Source: Thermocatellispora tengchongensis
GTDB lineage: Bacteria; Actinomycetota; Actinomycetes; Streptosporangiales; Streptosporangiaceae
NCBI RefSeq assembly: GCF_014202315.1
Contig: NZ_JACHGN010000003.1
Location: 62,001 to 126,000 of the forward strand
Length of the DNA: 64,000 bases
Reading direction: 5' to 3'
This document shows, piece by piece, positions 37,343-46,559 of this stretch. The position numbers were made by a program, and so were the translations under genes. Under the pieces are notes generated by a model. That model searched no databases, was not told the DNA's origin, and saw only the letters and a program-made list of their open reading frames with translations. Numbering within the stretch: the first letter of the stretch is position 1; every line of letters starts with the position of its first letter.

Positions 37343-39886
37343 TCAGGGCGTGGTGCGGCGGGGGCGGCGGAGTCTCAGGGACTCCAGGCGGTCCCAGCCG
37401 TCCAGGAGGCGGGTGCCCAGGGCGCGGAGGCGGCGGAGGGTGGAGGGGGGCATCAGGGTGGCCCTGATGCGGCGGCCCCGGGGGGCCGTGGCCGCGAGGG
37501 CGCGGCGGACGCGGCGTAGGTCGACGGAGAGCAGGCCGGGGTCGCCGGGGGTGCGGGCGAAGAGCATGCGCTCCGCCACGGTGGTGATGTGCCGGAGCGA
37601 CTCGGTGGCCTTGGGGTCGAAGCCGTGCTGCTGGGACACGCGCTGGGCCAGGGTGCGCGGGGTCTCGCTGGGGTCGCGCGTCACCCCGTAGTCGTACAGC
37701 AGGTCGTCCAGTTCCGCCCAGGCCGCGGCGACGCCGGCGGCGTAGTGGCGGGCCCTCGCGTCCCCCTGTCCGGTCCGTGCACCGGTGATGCCGGCCATGG
37801 GGTGGCCGGTCCTGTCCGCCGGGTCCGCCCGTTCGGCCGGTGCACCGGTGATGCCGGCGGTCCCGTCCGCCGGGGCCCCGGGACCGAGCCGTACGGCCGG
37901 GGGCCCCGGGTCCGGCAACGGGCGGTTGAGCGTGCGCAGGCGCCGGCTCCGTGCCAGGGTGCGGACCAGGGCCGGGACGAGCAGCAGCAGGACCAGGAGC
38001 GCCACGCCGGCACCGATGCGCGGGGCCACCGGCGGGTCCTCCTCGGTCACCACCGGGGCCAGCGTCCCCTCGCGGTCCTCCAGGCGGGGGTTGCGGGGGG
38101 CGGTGGGGTCGGCGGTGGAGGTCGTCTCGTCGGGGCTCGCGCTCTCCGACGGGTCGGAGGTGGCGTCGCCGGTGGCGGGGTCGTCCGGCGGGGGGACCGA
38201 GTAGTCCGGGGGCCGGGCCGTGCCCTGGCCGAGCGCGCCCGCGGGGGTGGGCTCGAAGGCCAGCCAGCCGACGCCCTCGAAGTACAGCTCCGGCCAGGCG
38301 TGCGAGTCGTGCGTGCCCACCTGCCAGGTGCCGCCGACGTTGGTGCCGCCGGTGTAGCCGATCGCCACCCGGGCCGGGATGTCCAGCACGCGGGCCATGA
38401 CCGCCATGGCCGCGGCGAACTGCTCGCAGTAGCCCACCCGGCTGTTGATCAGGAAGTCGATCAGCGCCGAGTTGCCGTGGCCCTGGGTCTGCAGGTTGTA
38501 GGAGAAGTTGCCGTCGCCGGTGAACCACTCCTGCAGCCGCACCGCCTTGTCGTACGGCGTGACCTCTTCGGCCGTCACCTCGCGGGCGAGCTGCCGGATC
38601 CGCGGCGGCAGGTCGGGCGGGAGCTCCAGGTACCGTTCGACGACCTCCGGGCCGGGCGGGCCCGCGGCCTGCAGCAGGTCCCGGGTGGGGGCGGGCTGGT
38701 CGCTGGTGACGGTGTACTGCAGGCCCTCGGCGTAGTCGCGGGTGGAGAACACCATCAGCGTGGAGCGGTCGGCCCGCCAGTCGCCCTCGGCGCCGACCTC
38801 GGTCGCGGGGTACGGCAGCGGCAGGAACTGCAGGTCGTCGATGTCCTCGCTGATCTGGATGTTCATCTGGGCCCGCTTGGTCGGCACGCCGGCCCGGAAC
38901 CCGGGCGGCGGGGGCAGCGGGCCGTTCTCCACCCGGTCCTGGGGCCTGCCGGTCGGCGGGGTCATCGTCCACTGCTCGCCGGTGAACAGGTCCAGCGACC
39001 ACATGCGCAGGTAGTGCGGCAGGTTGTCGCTGCTCCGGTACGTCAGCACGGTGGCGTTGTCGGGCAGGGTGAGCTGCCCCTTCAGGCTGACGATCGGGTT
39101 GGGGATGCTGATGGTGTTGCCGTTGCGGCCGTTGCCGGGGCCGCCGACGCCGAAGCCGAACAGCGGGTTGGGCTCCAGCGTGGGGATCAGCGCGGGCAGC
39201 ACGATGGCCAGGGCGATGGCGGTCACCCCGACCCGCTTGCCCGACAGCCGCAGCCCTCCCGCGTCGGCGGCCGGGCGGGCGGTGCCGCGCGTACGGCGTA
39301 CCAGGACGGCCCGGCCCCACCGGCCGACGCGCTCACGGCCGTCGGCGGCCAGCAGGCCGGTGTAGCCCGCGGCGGCCAGGATGAACGCAGGCCACGCCAG
39401 CGGCTCGGCGACGATCTCGGCGGGGACGATGAACAGCGCGAGCAGCGGCAGCCCGGCCAGCGCGGCGCGGCGAGCCCGCACCGCCAGCGCGTCCACCATG
39501 ACGGCGATCAGGCCGACGCCGGCCGCGGTGATCAGGGTGATGCCCGGGTTGTCGGGCACCGGGGCGGCGAACCGCTGGATGTCGTCGAAGCCGCGCGCGG
39601 TCAGCTCGGCGAGGGTGAAGAACGCGTCGCGGGTCGGCACGATCCGGGCCCAGGCGTCGTCGGCGGCGAACGAGGCCGTCAAATACACCCACAGCACGGT
39701 GAGCTGGGCGAGCGGCGTGAGCCAGCCGGGCAGCCGGTAGCGGGTGGCCAGGAGGCCCGTGGCGATGATCAGCAGGATCGCGCCCAGGCTGCTCCAGAGC
39801 CAGGAGCTGCCGGCGAACAGCGGGTAGAGCGTCACCGCGACCGCGGCCGTGGCCAACCCGGAGAAGAAGGACAGCCTCATGCTCAC
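37343..39886 (-). CDS. TgpA-like membrane transglutaminase (DUF3488-transglutaminase-DUF4129)
   Basis: Large membrane protein of about 847 residues. The N-terminal DUF3488 region has six or so membrane helices. An extracytoplasmic transglutaminase-like core follows, with catalytic Cys487 in VGYCEQFAAAM, His529 in THDSHAWPEL and an acidic residue in AFEPTP. A Ser/Asp/Pro linker leads to one more membrane helix (GAGVALLVLLLLVPALV) and a cytoplasmic DUF4129 end. GTG 39886 overlaps the DUF58 stop (GTGA) and has GGAGG six bases upstream; ATG 39880 is the alternative. It forms a three-gene unit with DUF58 and MoxR. The substrate is unknown. Confidence 0.88.
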   Translation of the reverse strand: MSMRLSFFSGLATAAVAVTLYPLFAGSSWLWSSLGAILLIIATGLLATRYRLPGWLTPLAQLTVLWVYLTASFAADDAWARIVPTRDAFFTLAELTARGFDDIQRFAAPVPDNPGITLITAAGVGLIAVMVDALAVRARRAALAGLPLLALFIVPAEIVAEPLAWPAFILAAAGYTGLLAADGRERVGRWGRAVLVRRTRGTARPAADAGGLRLSGKRVGVTAIALAIVLPALIPTLEPNPLFGFGVGGPGNGRNGNTISIPNPIVSLKGQLTLPDNATVLTYRSSDNLPHYLRMWSLDLFTGEQWTMTPPTGRPQDRVENGPLPPPPGFRAGVPTKRAQMNIQISEDIDDLQFLPLPYPATEVGAEGDWRADRSTLMVFSTRDYAEGLQYTVTSDQPAPTRDLLQAAGPPGPEVVERYLELPPDLPPRIRQLAREVTAEEVTPYDKAVRLQEWFTGDGNFSYNLQTQGHGNSALIDFLINSRVGYCEQFAAAMAVMARVLDIPARVAIGYTGGTNVGGTWQVGTHDSHAWPELYFEGVGWLAFEPTPAGALGQGTARPPDYSVPPPDDPATGDATSDPSESASPDETTSTADPTAPRNPRLEDREGTLAPVVTEEDPPVAPRIGAGVALLVLLLLVPALVRTLARSRRLRTLNRPLPDPGPPAVRLGPGAPADGTAGITGAPAERADPADRTGHPMAGITGARTGQGDARARHYAAGVAAAWAELDDLLYDYGVTRDPSETPRTLAQRVSQQHGFDPKATESLRHITTVAERMLFARTPGDPGLLSVDLRRVRRALAATAPRGRRIRATLMPPSTLRRLRALGTRLLDGWDRLESLRLRRPRRTTP

Positions 39887-41190
39887 GCCGCGCCCCCGCC
39901 TCCGGCCCCGGCGGTCGCGGGGGCGCCCAGGCGCAGCGGCGTCGGGGCGGTGATGCCCTGGCCGGGACGCTGGGCGGCCTCCTGCCACACCGCCGCGAGC
40001 GATGTGGCGGACGGCAGGCGCACGACCCGCCACCCGGTGCCGGCGAGCACGGCCTGCGCCTGCCGGAACTCGGCGCTCTCGCCCGCCCCGGGGGCCTCCC
40101 ACACGGGCGTGTCGAGCAGCACCGCGACCCCGGTCACGCTGCCGTGCCGCAGCCGCGCCAGCGCGGTGGCCTCTTCTGGGTCCACGGCGCCGAGCACCGC
40201 GATGATCAGACCGTCGCCGCCGCCTCCGCGCAGCGCGGACAGCCCGTACTCCAGCGAGCGCGTCTGGCTCTGGCGTACGACGGCGAGGGTGTCGAGCAGG
40301 GAGTGGCTCACGCCGTTGTCGGTGATGTGCTCGGCGCCCTGGTCGGTGACCAGGCGCAGGCCGAGCCCCTCGCGGGCCAGGTGCACCCCGATCGAGGCCG
40401 CCGCCGAGACCGCGACCTCGAACGACGAGCGCGGGCCCTCGCCGCGGTGTGCGTGCCTGCGGGTGTCCAGCAGGAGGGCGCCGCGGCTCTGCCACTGCTG
40501 CTCCTCCCTGCGCACCATCAGCTCGCCGCGCCTGGCGGTCGAGCGCCAGTGCACCCGGCGCAGGTCGTCGCCGTGGCGGTACTCGCGCGGCGCCACGTCG
40601 TCGTCGCCGGCGGCGGCCACGCTGCGCGTACGGCTGTCGCCGCCGCCGGTCCACTCGCCCGACAGGCGTACGTGGGGCAGCGGCACGACCTGCGGCGTCA
40701 CCACGAGCGTGTCGGCGATGGTGAAGCTCCGGTCCAGCTCGACCAGGCCGAAGGGGTCGGTGATCCGCACGGTCAGCGGGCCGATGGTGAACCGGCCGCG
40801 CAGGTCGGAGCGGACCTTGTAGTCGATCTCGCGGATGCCGCGCGGCTCCACCCGGTCCAGCACGAAGCGGGGGCGGGCGCCCAGAGCGTACGGGACGGTG
40901 TCCTCGATCAGCATCAGCCCGGTCGGCAGCCGGGTGACGTTCTCCAGGCGCAGCGTCACCGTCGCCTCGCCGCCGGCCTCCGCCCGGACCGGGTCGAGGC
41001 GGCGCGCGCAGCTCAGCCGGTAGCGGGTCCGGGCGACCACCGTCGCGGCGAGGAGGGGCAGCGCGGCGATCAGCACGCCGACGCGGAGCAGGTCGTGCTC
41101 GCCCAGGACGAACGCGCACACCAGCGCCGCGAAGCCGGAGGCGAGGAAGGATCTGCCCCGCGAGGTCAGCGCCGACAGTCCGGCTCTCAT
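39883..41190 (-). CDS. DUF58-domain protein
   Basis: Membrane-anchored protein of 435 residues. Two N-terminal helices are followed by a beta-rich region and the DUF58 signature AAGDDDVAPREYRHGDDLRR, whose core is REYRHGDDLRRVHWRSTARR (positions near residue 205). The C-terminal half has a VWA-like fold (GALLLDTRRHAH). DUF58 and MoxR proteins form conserved pairs thought to assemble complexes; the exact role is unknown. Start ATG 41190; stop overlaps the downstream transglutaminase start. Confidence 0.87.
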   Translation of the reverse strand: MRAGLSALTSRGRSFLASGFAALVCAFVLGEHDLLRVGVLIAALPLLAATVVARTRYRLSCARRLDPVRAEAGGEATVTLRLENVTRLPTGLMLIEDTVPYALGARPRFVLDRVEPRGIREIDYKVRSDLRGRFTIGPLTVRITDPFGLVELDRSFTIADTLVVTPQVVPLPHVRLSGEWTGGGDSRTRSVAAAGDDDVAPREYRHGDDLRRVHWRSTARRGELMVRREEQQWQSRGALLLDTRRHAHRGEGPRSSFEVAVSAAASIGVHLAREGLGLRLVTDQGAEHITDNGVSHSLLDTLAVVRQSQTRSLEYGLSALRGGGGDGLIIAVLGAVDPEEATALARLRHGSVTGVAVLLDTPVWEAPGAGESAEFRQAQAVLAGTGWRVVRLPSATSLAAVWQEAAQRPGQGITAPTPLRLGAPATAGAGGGGAA

Positions 41191-41245
41191 GCGATCCCCT
41201 CCGCCGGCCGCATGAGCGACAAGACCGTGCCTGTGGTTCGCTCGC

Positions 41246-42262
<1,017 letters not shown>

Positions 42263-42721
42263 CAGGCCTCCATGAGGGTGCGACGGTCGCCCCGCGGACA
42301 AGACGCGATGGCGGATTCCTTGCGATTGCTTTCCATTGTGTGTACTGACACTACGATGCGGCCGGTTCTGGGGCGACTTTTAGTGACATTCCGGGTGAAC
42401 AGCCACAGTGTCGCCGCGTGATTTCCCGACAGCGTGCCATGGGCGTCCCGATCCTGTGACATGCCTCCCATACACCTCCGCCCCATACCACCTCTCTGCA
42501 ACCGCCGCAGACCCCTCCACCTTCCCCCACCTCCGGCCCCCAGGCCCGCCGCATACCGCTTTTCCAGGGCATTCCGCCGTTCCGCGGCTTTGCCGGGCCT
42601 GTTGCGAACCGGCGACACGCCCATGCGGAACCGGTACCGCTCCACTCCGCCCCACCCGCGCACCACCCCTTTGACCTGCGAAAACGCGCGAGAAAGCGCG
42701 CCGCGTAACGATTGGGATTAG
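42263..42721. other. spacer between divergent moxR and mraZ
   Basis: About 460 bases upstream of the mraZ promoter. The part near 42310-42370 is somewhat AT-richer and presumably holds the promoter for the MoxR operon on the - strand, but no confident -35/-10 pair was found. The rest (42430-42700) is C-rich and without a gene. Confidence 0.4.
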
Positions 42722-42749
42722 TTGACGGTGGGGAGAAGTGGAGTATGGT
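42722..42749 (+). promoter_or_regulatory. mraZ (dcw cluster) promoter
   Basis: TTGACG (42722-42727), a 16-base spacer and TATGGT (42744-42749) form one of the best sigma-70-type promoters in the window. Transcription would start near A42757, leaving a leader of about 57 bases with a GGGAGGTGG ribosome-binding site. The MraZ-type repeats overlap it. Confidence 0.7.
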
Positions 42750-42761
42750 GGTGCGCAGTGG
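42728..42761 (+). promoter_or_regulatory. MraZ operator: four GTGG repeats at 10-bp spacing
   Basis: GTGG occurs at 42728, 42738, 42748 and 42758, exactly one helical turn apart, on the same face of the DNA. They run from just after the -35 through the -10 to the start site. Characterised MraZ proteins bind direct repeats of this kind (TGGGN or GTGG) with 10-bp periodicity upstream of their own gene, so autorepression is the expected role. Confidence 0.75.
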
Positions 42762-42813
42762 AGGGCAGGGGCTCCAGCGCTGAGCGCTCCACGAGGCGTG
42801 GGAGGTGGGGCCG

Positions 42814-43245
42814 ATGTTTCTCGGCACCCACCAAGTGCGTCTCGATGACAAGGGACGGCTGTTCCTGCCGGCGAAGTACCGTGAGGAGCTGGCGGAGGGT
42901 CTGGTGATCACCAAAGGCCAGGAGCGCTGCCTCTACGTGTTTCCCGTAGAGGAGTTCACGCGCATCACCGAGGCTCTGCGCACGGCGCCGGTGACCGCCA
43001 AGGCGGTTCGCGACTACAGCCGCGTCTTCTTCGCCAGTGCTTCCGACGAGGTGCCCGACAAGCAGGGGCGCGTCACGATCCCGCAGGCGCTGCGGCAGTA
43101 CGCCGCGTTGGAACGCGACTGCGTCGTCATCGGGGCCAACACCCGGCTGGAGATCTGGGCGGCCCACGCCTGGGAGACCTATCTGGCCGATCAGGAGCAG
43201 GCGTTCGCCGATCTGTCGGAGGAGGTGCTGCCAGGGATCCTGTAG
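42814..43245 (+). CDS. mraZ: transcriptional regulator MraZ
   Basis: DNA-binding regulator of the dcw cluster, 143 residues, normal size. It has the two AbrB-like half-repeats: [24 protein letters not shown] and then [21 protein letters not shown] (each shown through its core of [11 protein letters not shown] and DKQGRVTIP). GGGAGG precedes the ATG. It sits under its own probable operator and begins the cluster, followed after 226 bases by rsmH. Confidence 0.96.
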   Translation: MFLGTHQVRLDDKGRLFLPAKYREELAEGLVITKGQERCLYVFPVEEFTRITEALRTAPVTAKAVRDYSRVFFASASDEVPDKQGRVTIPQALRQYAALERDCVVIGANTRLEIWAAHAWETYLADQEQAFADLSEEVLPGIL

Positions 43246-43471
43246 ATCACGGTCGATCCGTCGGTTCGATGTCGTTCGGCGAGGTCTCCACCCGCACCCA
43301 CCCGTCCCTAGCTGATGCACCTTCCCCGGTGTCAGGTAGGCGGTTCACACGAGGCGGTTGCGGATGGGGACCTGGCCGGGCGGCCGGGTGGGGACCTGAA
43401 AACAGGATGCGCCGACGATCGACGATGCCGCATCATCCGCGAGCAAGGCGGCGAAAGGGGGGATTTGGGTC

Positions 43472-44569
43472 ATGCATGGCAACGACGCCGGGCATGCCGC
43501 GCACACGCAGCACACGCACCGTGCCGGCGACACCGGCGCGGAGCACGCCGAGACCGAGCACACTGAGGCCGGGCGCACCGAGGCCGAGCGCACCAAGGCC
43601 GAGCACGGCGAGGCCGGTGGGCACGTGCCCGTGATGCTCGACCGCGTGCTGCAGATCCTCGCGCCCGCCCTCGACCGGCCCGACCCGGTGCTGGTCGACG
43701 CCAACCTGGGCCTCGGCGGCCACGCCGAGGCGCTGCTCGCGGCCCACCCGTCCCTGCATCTCATCGGGATCGACCGCGATCCCACCGCGATCGAGCGCTC
43801 GGCCGCACGGCTCGCGCCGTACTCCGCCCGCATCACACTGGTGAAGGCGGTCTCCGACGAGCTGCCCGCGGTCCTCGCCCGCGCGGGCCGTCCCCGGGTG
43901 GACGCCGCGCTGTTCGACCTGGGCGTCTCCTCGCCCCAGCTCGACGAGGCCGAGCGCGGGTTCGCCTACTCCTACGAGGCGCCGCTCGACATGCGGATGG
44001 ACCCCGGCCAGGAGCTCACGGCCGAGCGGGTGGTCAACACCTACTCCGAGCGCGACCTGACCAGGATCCTGCGTCACTACGGCGAGGAGCGATTCGCCCC
44101 GCGTGTCGCGAGCCTGATCACCAAGGAACGGGCCAGGGAGCCTATAACGTCTACAAGGCGGCTCGCGGAAATCGTCCGCGCGGCGATCCCGGCCGCCACG
44201 CGGCGCACTGGAGGCAACCCGGCCAAGAGGACCTTCCAGGCGCTGCGCATCGAGGTGAACGGGGAGCTGGCCGCGCTGGAGCGCGCCCTGCCCGCAGCCC
44301 TCGACGCGCTGACCCTGGGCGGGCGGGTCGTGGTGCTCGCCTACCACTCCCTTGAGGACCGGCTGACCAAGCGGGTTCTCGCGGCGCGGGTCACCGAGGG
44401 CGGCCCACCCGGCCTGCCCGTCCCGCGCCCCGAAGACCTGCCCAGATTCCGCCTGGTGACAAGGGGAGCAGAGCTTCCCGGCGAAGAAGAGGTGGCCCGC
44501 AACCCGCGGGCGGCTTCGGCCCGGTTGCGGGCCGCAGAGAGGATCCGTGAGCCAGTTGACGAGGACTGA
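43472..44569 (+). CDS. rsmH: 16S rRNA m4C1402 methyltransferase RsmH, N-terminally extended
   Basis: Methylates 16S rRNA C1402; 365 residues, longer than the usual 310-330. The enzyme proper starts at [10 protein letters not shown] (residue 51) with SAM motif [15 protein letters not shown], then [39 protein letters not shown] (here [15 protein letters not shown]) and [14 protein letters not shown]. The 50-residue N-terminal extension is rich in His, Glu, Thr and Ala with repeats of (A/T)E(H/R)(T/A). A strong AAAGGGGGG site precedes the ATG at 43472, so the extension is probably real. Overlaps ftsL by 23 bases. Confidence 0.93.
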   Translation: MHGNDAGHAAHTQHTHRAGDTGAEHAETEHTEAGRTEAERTKAEHGEAGGHVPVMLDRVLQILAPALDRPDPVLVDANLGLGGHAEALLAAHPSLHLIGIDRDPTAIERSAARLAPYSARITLVKAVSDELPAVLARAGRPRVDAALFDLGVSSPQLDEAERGFAYSYEAPLDMRMDPGQELTAERVVNTYSERDLTRILRHYGEERFAPRVASLITKERAREPITSTRRLAEIVRAAIPAATRRTGGNPAKRTFQALRIEVNGELAALERALPAALDALTLGGRVVVLAYHSLEDRLTKRVLAARVTEGGPPGLPVPRPEDLPRFRLVTRGAELPGEEEVARNPRAASARLRAAERIREPVDED

Positions 44570-45644
44570 GCGAGACGTGGAGCGGAGCGTGCCCCCGCGG
44601 GGCCAGCGCCCGGGGCGGATGCCCCGCGTGCCGCGCGCCGGCTCGCCCCGCGCCGCCGGTCGTCCCGCCCCTGACGAGCAGCCCGAGACCGCCGCCCGCA
44701 CCGAGGGCCGCTCCCGCGGGGGCGACCGCGCCCGGACCGAGGCCCGTGCCCGTGCCGAGGCGCGTGCCCGCGTGGACGGTGGCCGTGCCCGCGTGGAGGG
44801 CCGTGCGCGCGTGGACGGTGGCCGTACACGCGTGGAAGGCGGACGTGCGCGCGTGGAAGGCGGCCGTGCCCGTGTCGATGGGCGTGCCCGTGCCGAGGGC
44901 GTCGAGGGCCGGGCCCGCACCGGTGGGGCCGCCCGCGGCGAGGCCGCCGCGCGTACGTCCGACGGCCGCGCTCGCATGCGTCCCGCCCGCCCCGCCGCGC
45001 CCCAGGCCCGCGTCGAGCGCCCGTCCCGCCCTCAGCGGCCCGCCCGCCCGGAGCGCGCGGCTCGTCCCGAGCGCCCGGAGGCGGCGGCTCCGGGGCGTAC
45101 GGCGCCCAAGCAGGCGCCCCGGCCCCAGGGGACGACGGCCGGCGCCACCACGGCGTCCCCGGCGAAGGCGAGCGGCGCCACCAGGCACGCGCCCACCGCC
45201 AAGACCGCGGTCAGGCCCGCCCCCGCGCCCCGCACCGGCGGCCCGGGAGGCACGGGCGGCTCCGGTGGCGGCCGCGACGGCGGCGGAGTGCGGCTGCGCC
45301 GCCCCTTGGCCGCGCGTCCGGGCATCCCGCGCCGCCGCGGCCGGGCCCCGCGCGCGCCGTTCGTGCTGCTCGTGGTCGGCTTGATGTGCGGCGGGCTGGT
45401 CAGCCTGCTGCTGCTGAACACCGTGCTCGCGCAGGACTCCTTCCGGGCCGACGAGCTCCGCAACGGCAACAAGGAGATCCTGCTCAAGAAGGAGCAGCTC
45501 AAGCAGAAGAACGCGCAGCGCGAGATGCCGGAGCAGGTCGCCGAGGAGGCTCTCAGGAACGGCATGCGCCCGGACAACTCGCCCAACATCATCGTGCCCG
45601 ACGCGACCACGCCCACCGGCAGGGCATCGTCCCTGCCCGACTGA
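44547..45644 (+). CDS. ftsL: FtsL-like divisome protein with a very long repetitive N-terminus
   Basis: Assigned as FtsL by position between rsmH and ftsI and by architecture. One membrane helix ([20 protein letters not shown], residues about 271-290) is followed by a short coiled coil ([20 protein letters not shown]) and a [15 protein letters not shown] ending typical of actinobacterial FtsL. FtsL recruits and activates FtsW/FtsI at the septum. The cytoplasmic N-terminus is about 270 residues, when whole FtsL proteins are commonly 100-200. It is Arg/Ala/Pro-rich and includes a block of about seven [14 protein letters not shown] repeats (residues about 72-118) from a 21-bp DNA repeat. GTG start within rsmH; an internal start giving a shorter protein cannot be excluded. 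Confidence 0.85.
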   Translation: MSQLTRTERDVERSVPPRGQRPGRMPRVPRAGSPRAAGRPAPDEQPETAARTEGRSRGGDRARTEARARAEARARVDGGRARVEGRARVDGGRTRVEGGRARVEGGRARVDGRARAEGVEGRARTGGAARGEAAARTSDGRARMRPARPAAPQARVERPSRPQRPARPERAARPERPEAAAPGRTAPKQAPRPQGTTAGATTASPAKASGATRHAPTAKTAVRPAPAPRTGGPGGTGGSGGGRDGGGVRLRRPLAARPGIPRRRGRAPRAPFVLLVVGLMCGGLVSLLLLNTVLAQDSFRADELRNGNKEILLKKEQLKQKNAQREMPEQVAEEALRNGMRPDNSPNIIVPDATTPTGRASSLPD

Positions 45645-46555
45645 CCCCGGGCCGAGCGAGTGACCGCACCCCAGGGGAGCACCCCCGCCGTCCCACCATG
45701 GCACCGCCCGCCCACCGAGCCCTGGGCACCGGCGGCCATGCCACCCGCGGCCCCCGGCCGCCGGCGGGGCGCTCCCGGCCGGCATGCCGACCGGCCCCGT
45801 CTCGGGCGTGGGGTGGATGAGGCGCTGGACGTGCACGATGCGCGGGACAGGGCCGCTGGCCCCGTGCCGCCTCCGGACTCGTCGGCGACCCCGGGGCCCT
45901 CGGCGGTTCTGCCAGGTCCGCAGCGGGCTGCGGCCGGTGTGCCCGAGCCGGGTCCTGGGACGGCCCTGTGGGTGGTGATGGCCCCGGGAGGCGCTCACGC
46001 GGGTGTGAGCGGCGTGGCCGTTCAGGGCCCGCCGGCGGTGCCGGTAGGGCCGGAGGCGTTGCCAGTAGGGCCGGAGGCGTTGCTCGTAGCGGCGGCAGTG
46101 GCGTGTGGGGCTGTGGCCGGTGTGCCGGAGCCGGGTCCTGTAGGGCCGGGGGCGATGGGCCCGCGAGGCGCCTGCGCGGCTGTGTGCGGCCCGGCCTCCC
46201 TCCCGGGCCTGTCGGCTCTGCCGGGCCTGTCGGCCCTCCTGAGTCCGCCGGTGGTGCTGCTAGGGCCGGTGGTGGTGCTCGGCGTGGCGCATGGGGCTGT
46301 GGCCGGTGCGTGCGAGAGGGTGTCGGCGGCCGGGGCCGTGCGGCCTGCCGTGGCGGGCGCTCGGCGTTGTGGGCGGGTCGTGTCCGCCGGTGGTCGCGCC
46401 GTCGTGGGGGCGGTGCGGCGGGACGGTGGGGGCGGGCTCGTCACGGGTCCGGGTGTAAGGGCGGTGCGGTGCCGTGTCGTAGCGAGGGCGGCATGGCGGT
46501 CGCGCCGTGGTGGCGGCGGAGGAGCGCCGCGTGCGAAGCGGAGGACGTGGACAAC
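45645..46555. repeat. 911-base gap between ftsL and ftsI with internal duplications
   Basis: The gap interrupts an otherwise compact cluster. A 21-bp unit is perfectly tandem except for one or two bases (46041-46061 and 46062-46082). A larger stretch with GGCCGGTGTGCC and GAGCCGGGTCCTG occurs near 45932 and again near 46115. One open frame fills the gap (listed separately). Confidence 0.6.
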
Positions 46556-46559
46556 GTGA
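45660..46559 (+). CDS. doubtful ORF filling the ftsL-ftsI gap
   Basis: An open frame of 299 codons starts with GTG 16 bases after the ftsL stop and ends in a TGA that overlaps the ftsI GTG (GTGA), just the geometry of the real junctions in this cluster. Third positions in this frame are GC-rich, but less uniformly so than in neighbouring genes. The product would be Gly/Ala/Val/Pro-rich with in-frame duplications (PVGPEAL twice) and one hydrophobic stretch (PPVVLLGPVVVLGVAHGAV), and it shows no known domain. It has no good ribosome-binding site. It could be a young gene, a decayed extension of ftsL or ftsI, or chance. Confidence 0.25.
   Translation: MTAPQGSTPAVPPWHRPPTEPWAPAAMPPAAPGRRRGAPGRHADRPRLGRGVDEALDVHDARDRAAGPVPPPDSSATPGPSAVLPGPQRAAAGVPEPGPGTALWVVMAPGGAHAGVSGVAVQGPPAVPVGPEALPVGPEALLVAAAVACGAVAGVPEPGPVGPGAMGPRGACAAVCGPASLPGLSALPGLSALLSPPVVLLGPVVVLGVAHGAVAGACERVSAAGAVRPAVAGARRCGRVVSAGGRAVVGAVRRDGGGGLVTGPGVRAVRCRVVARAAWRSRRGGGGGAPRAKRRTWTT

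Noticed and set aside
37343-41119. 1258-codon fusion of DUF58 and transglutaminase
   Set aside because: The first part is the wrong frame of the DUF58 gene; the true start is at the GTGA overlap near 39886.
42408-42721. Small open frames between moxR and mraZ
   Set aside because: C-rich low-complexity products and no initiation signals; the region is promoter spacer.
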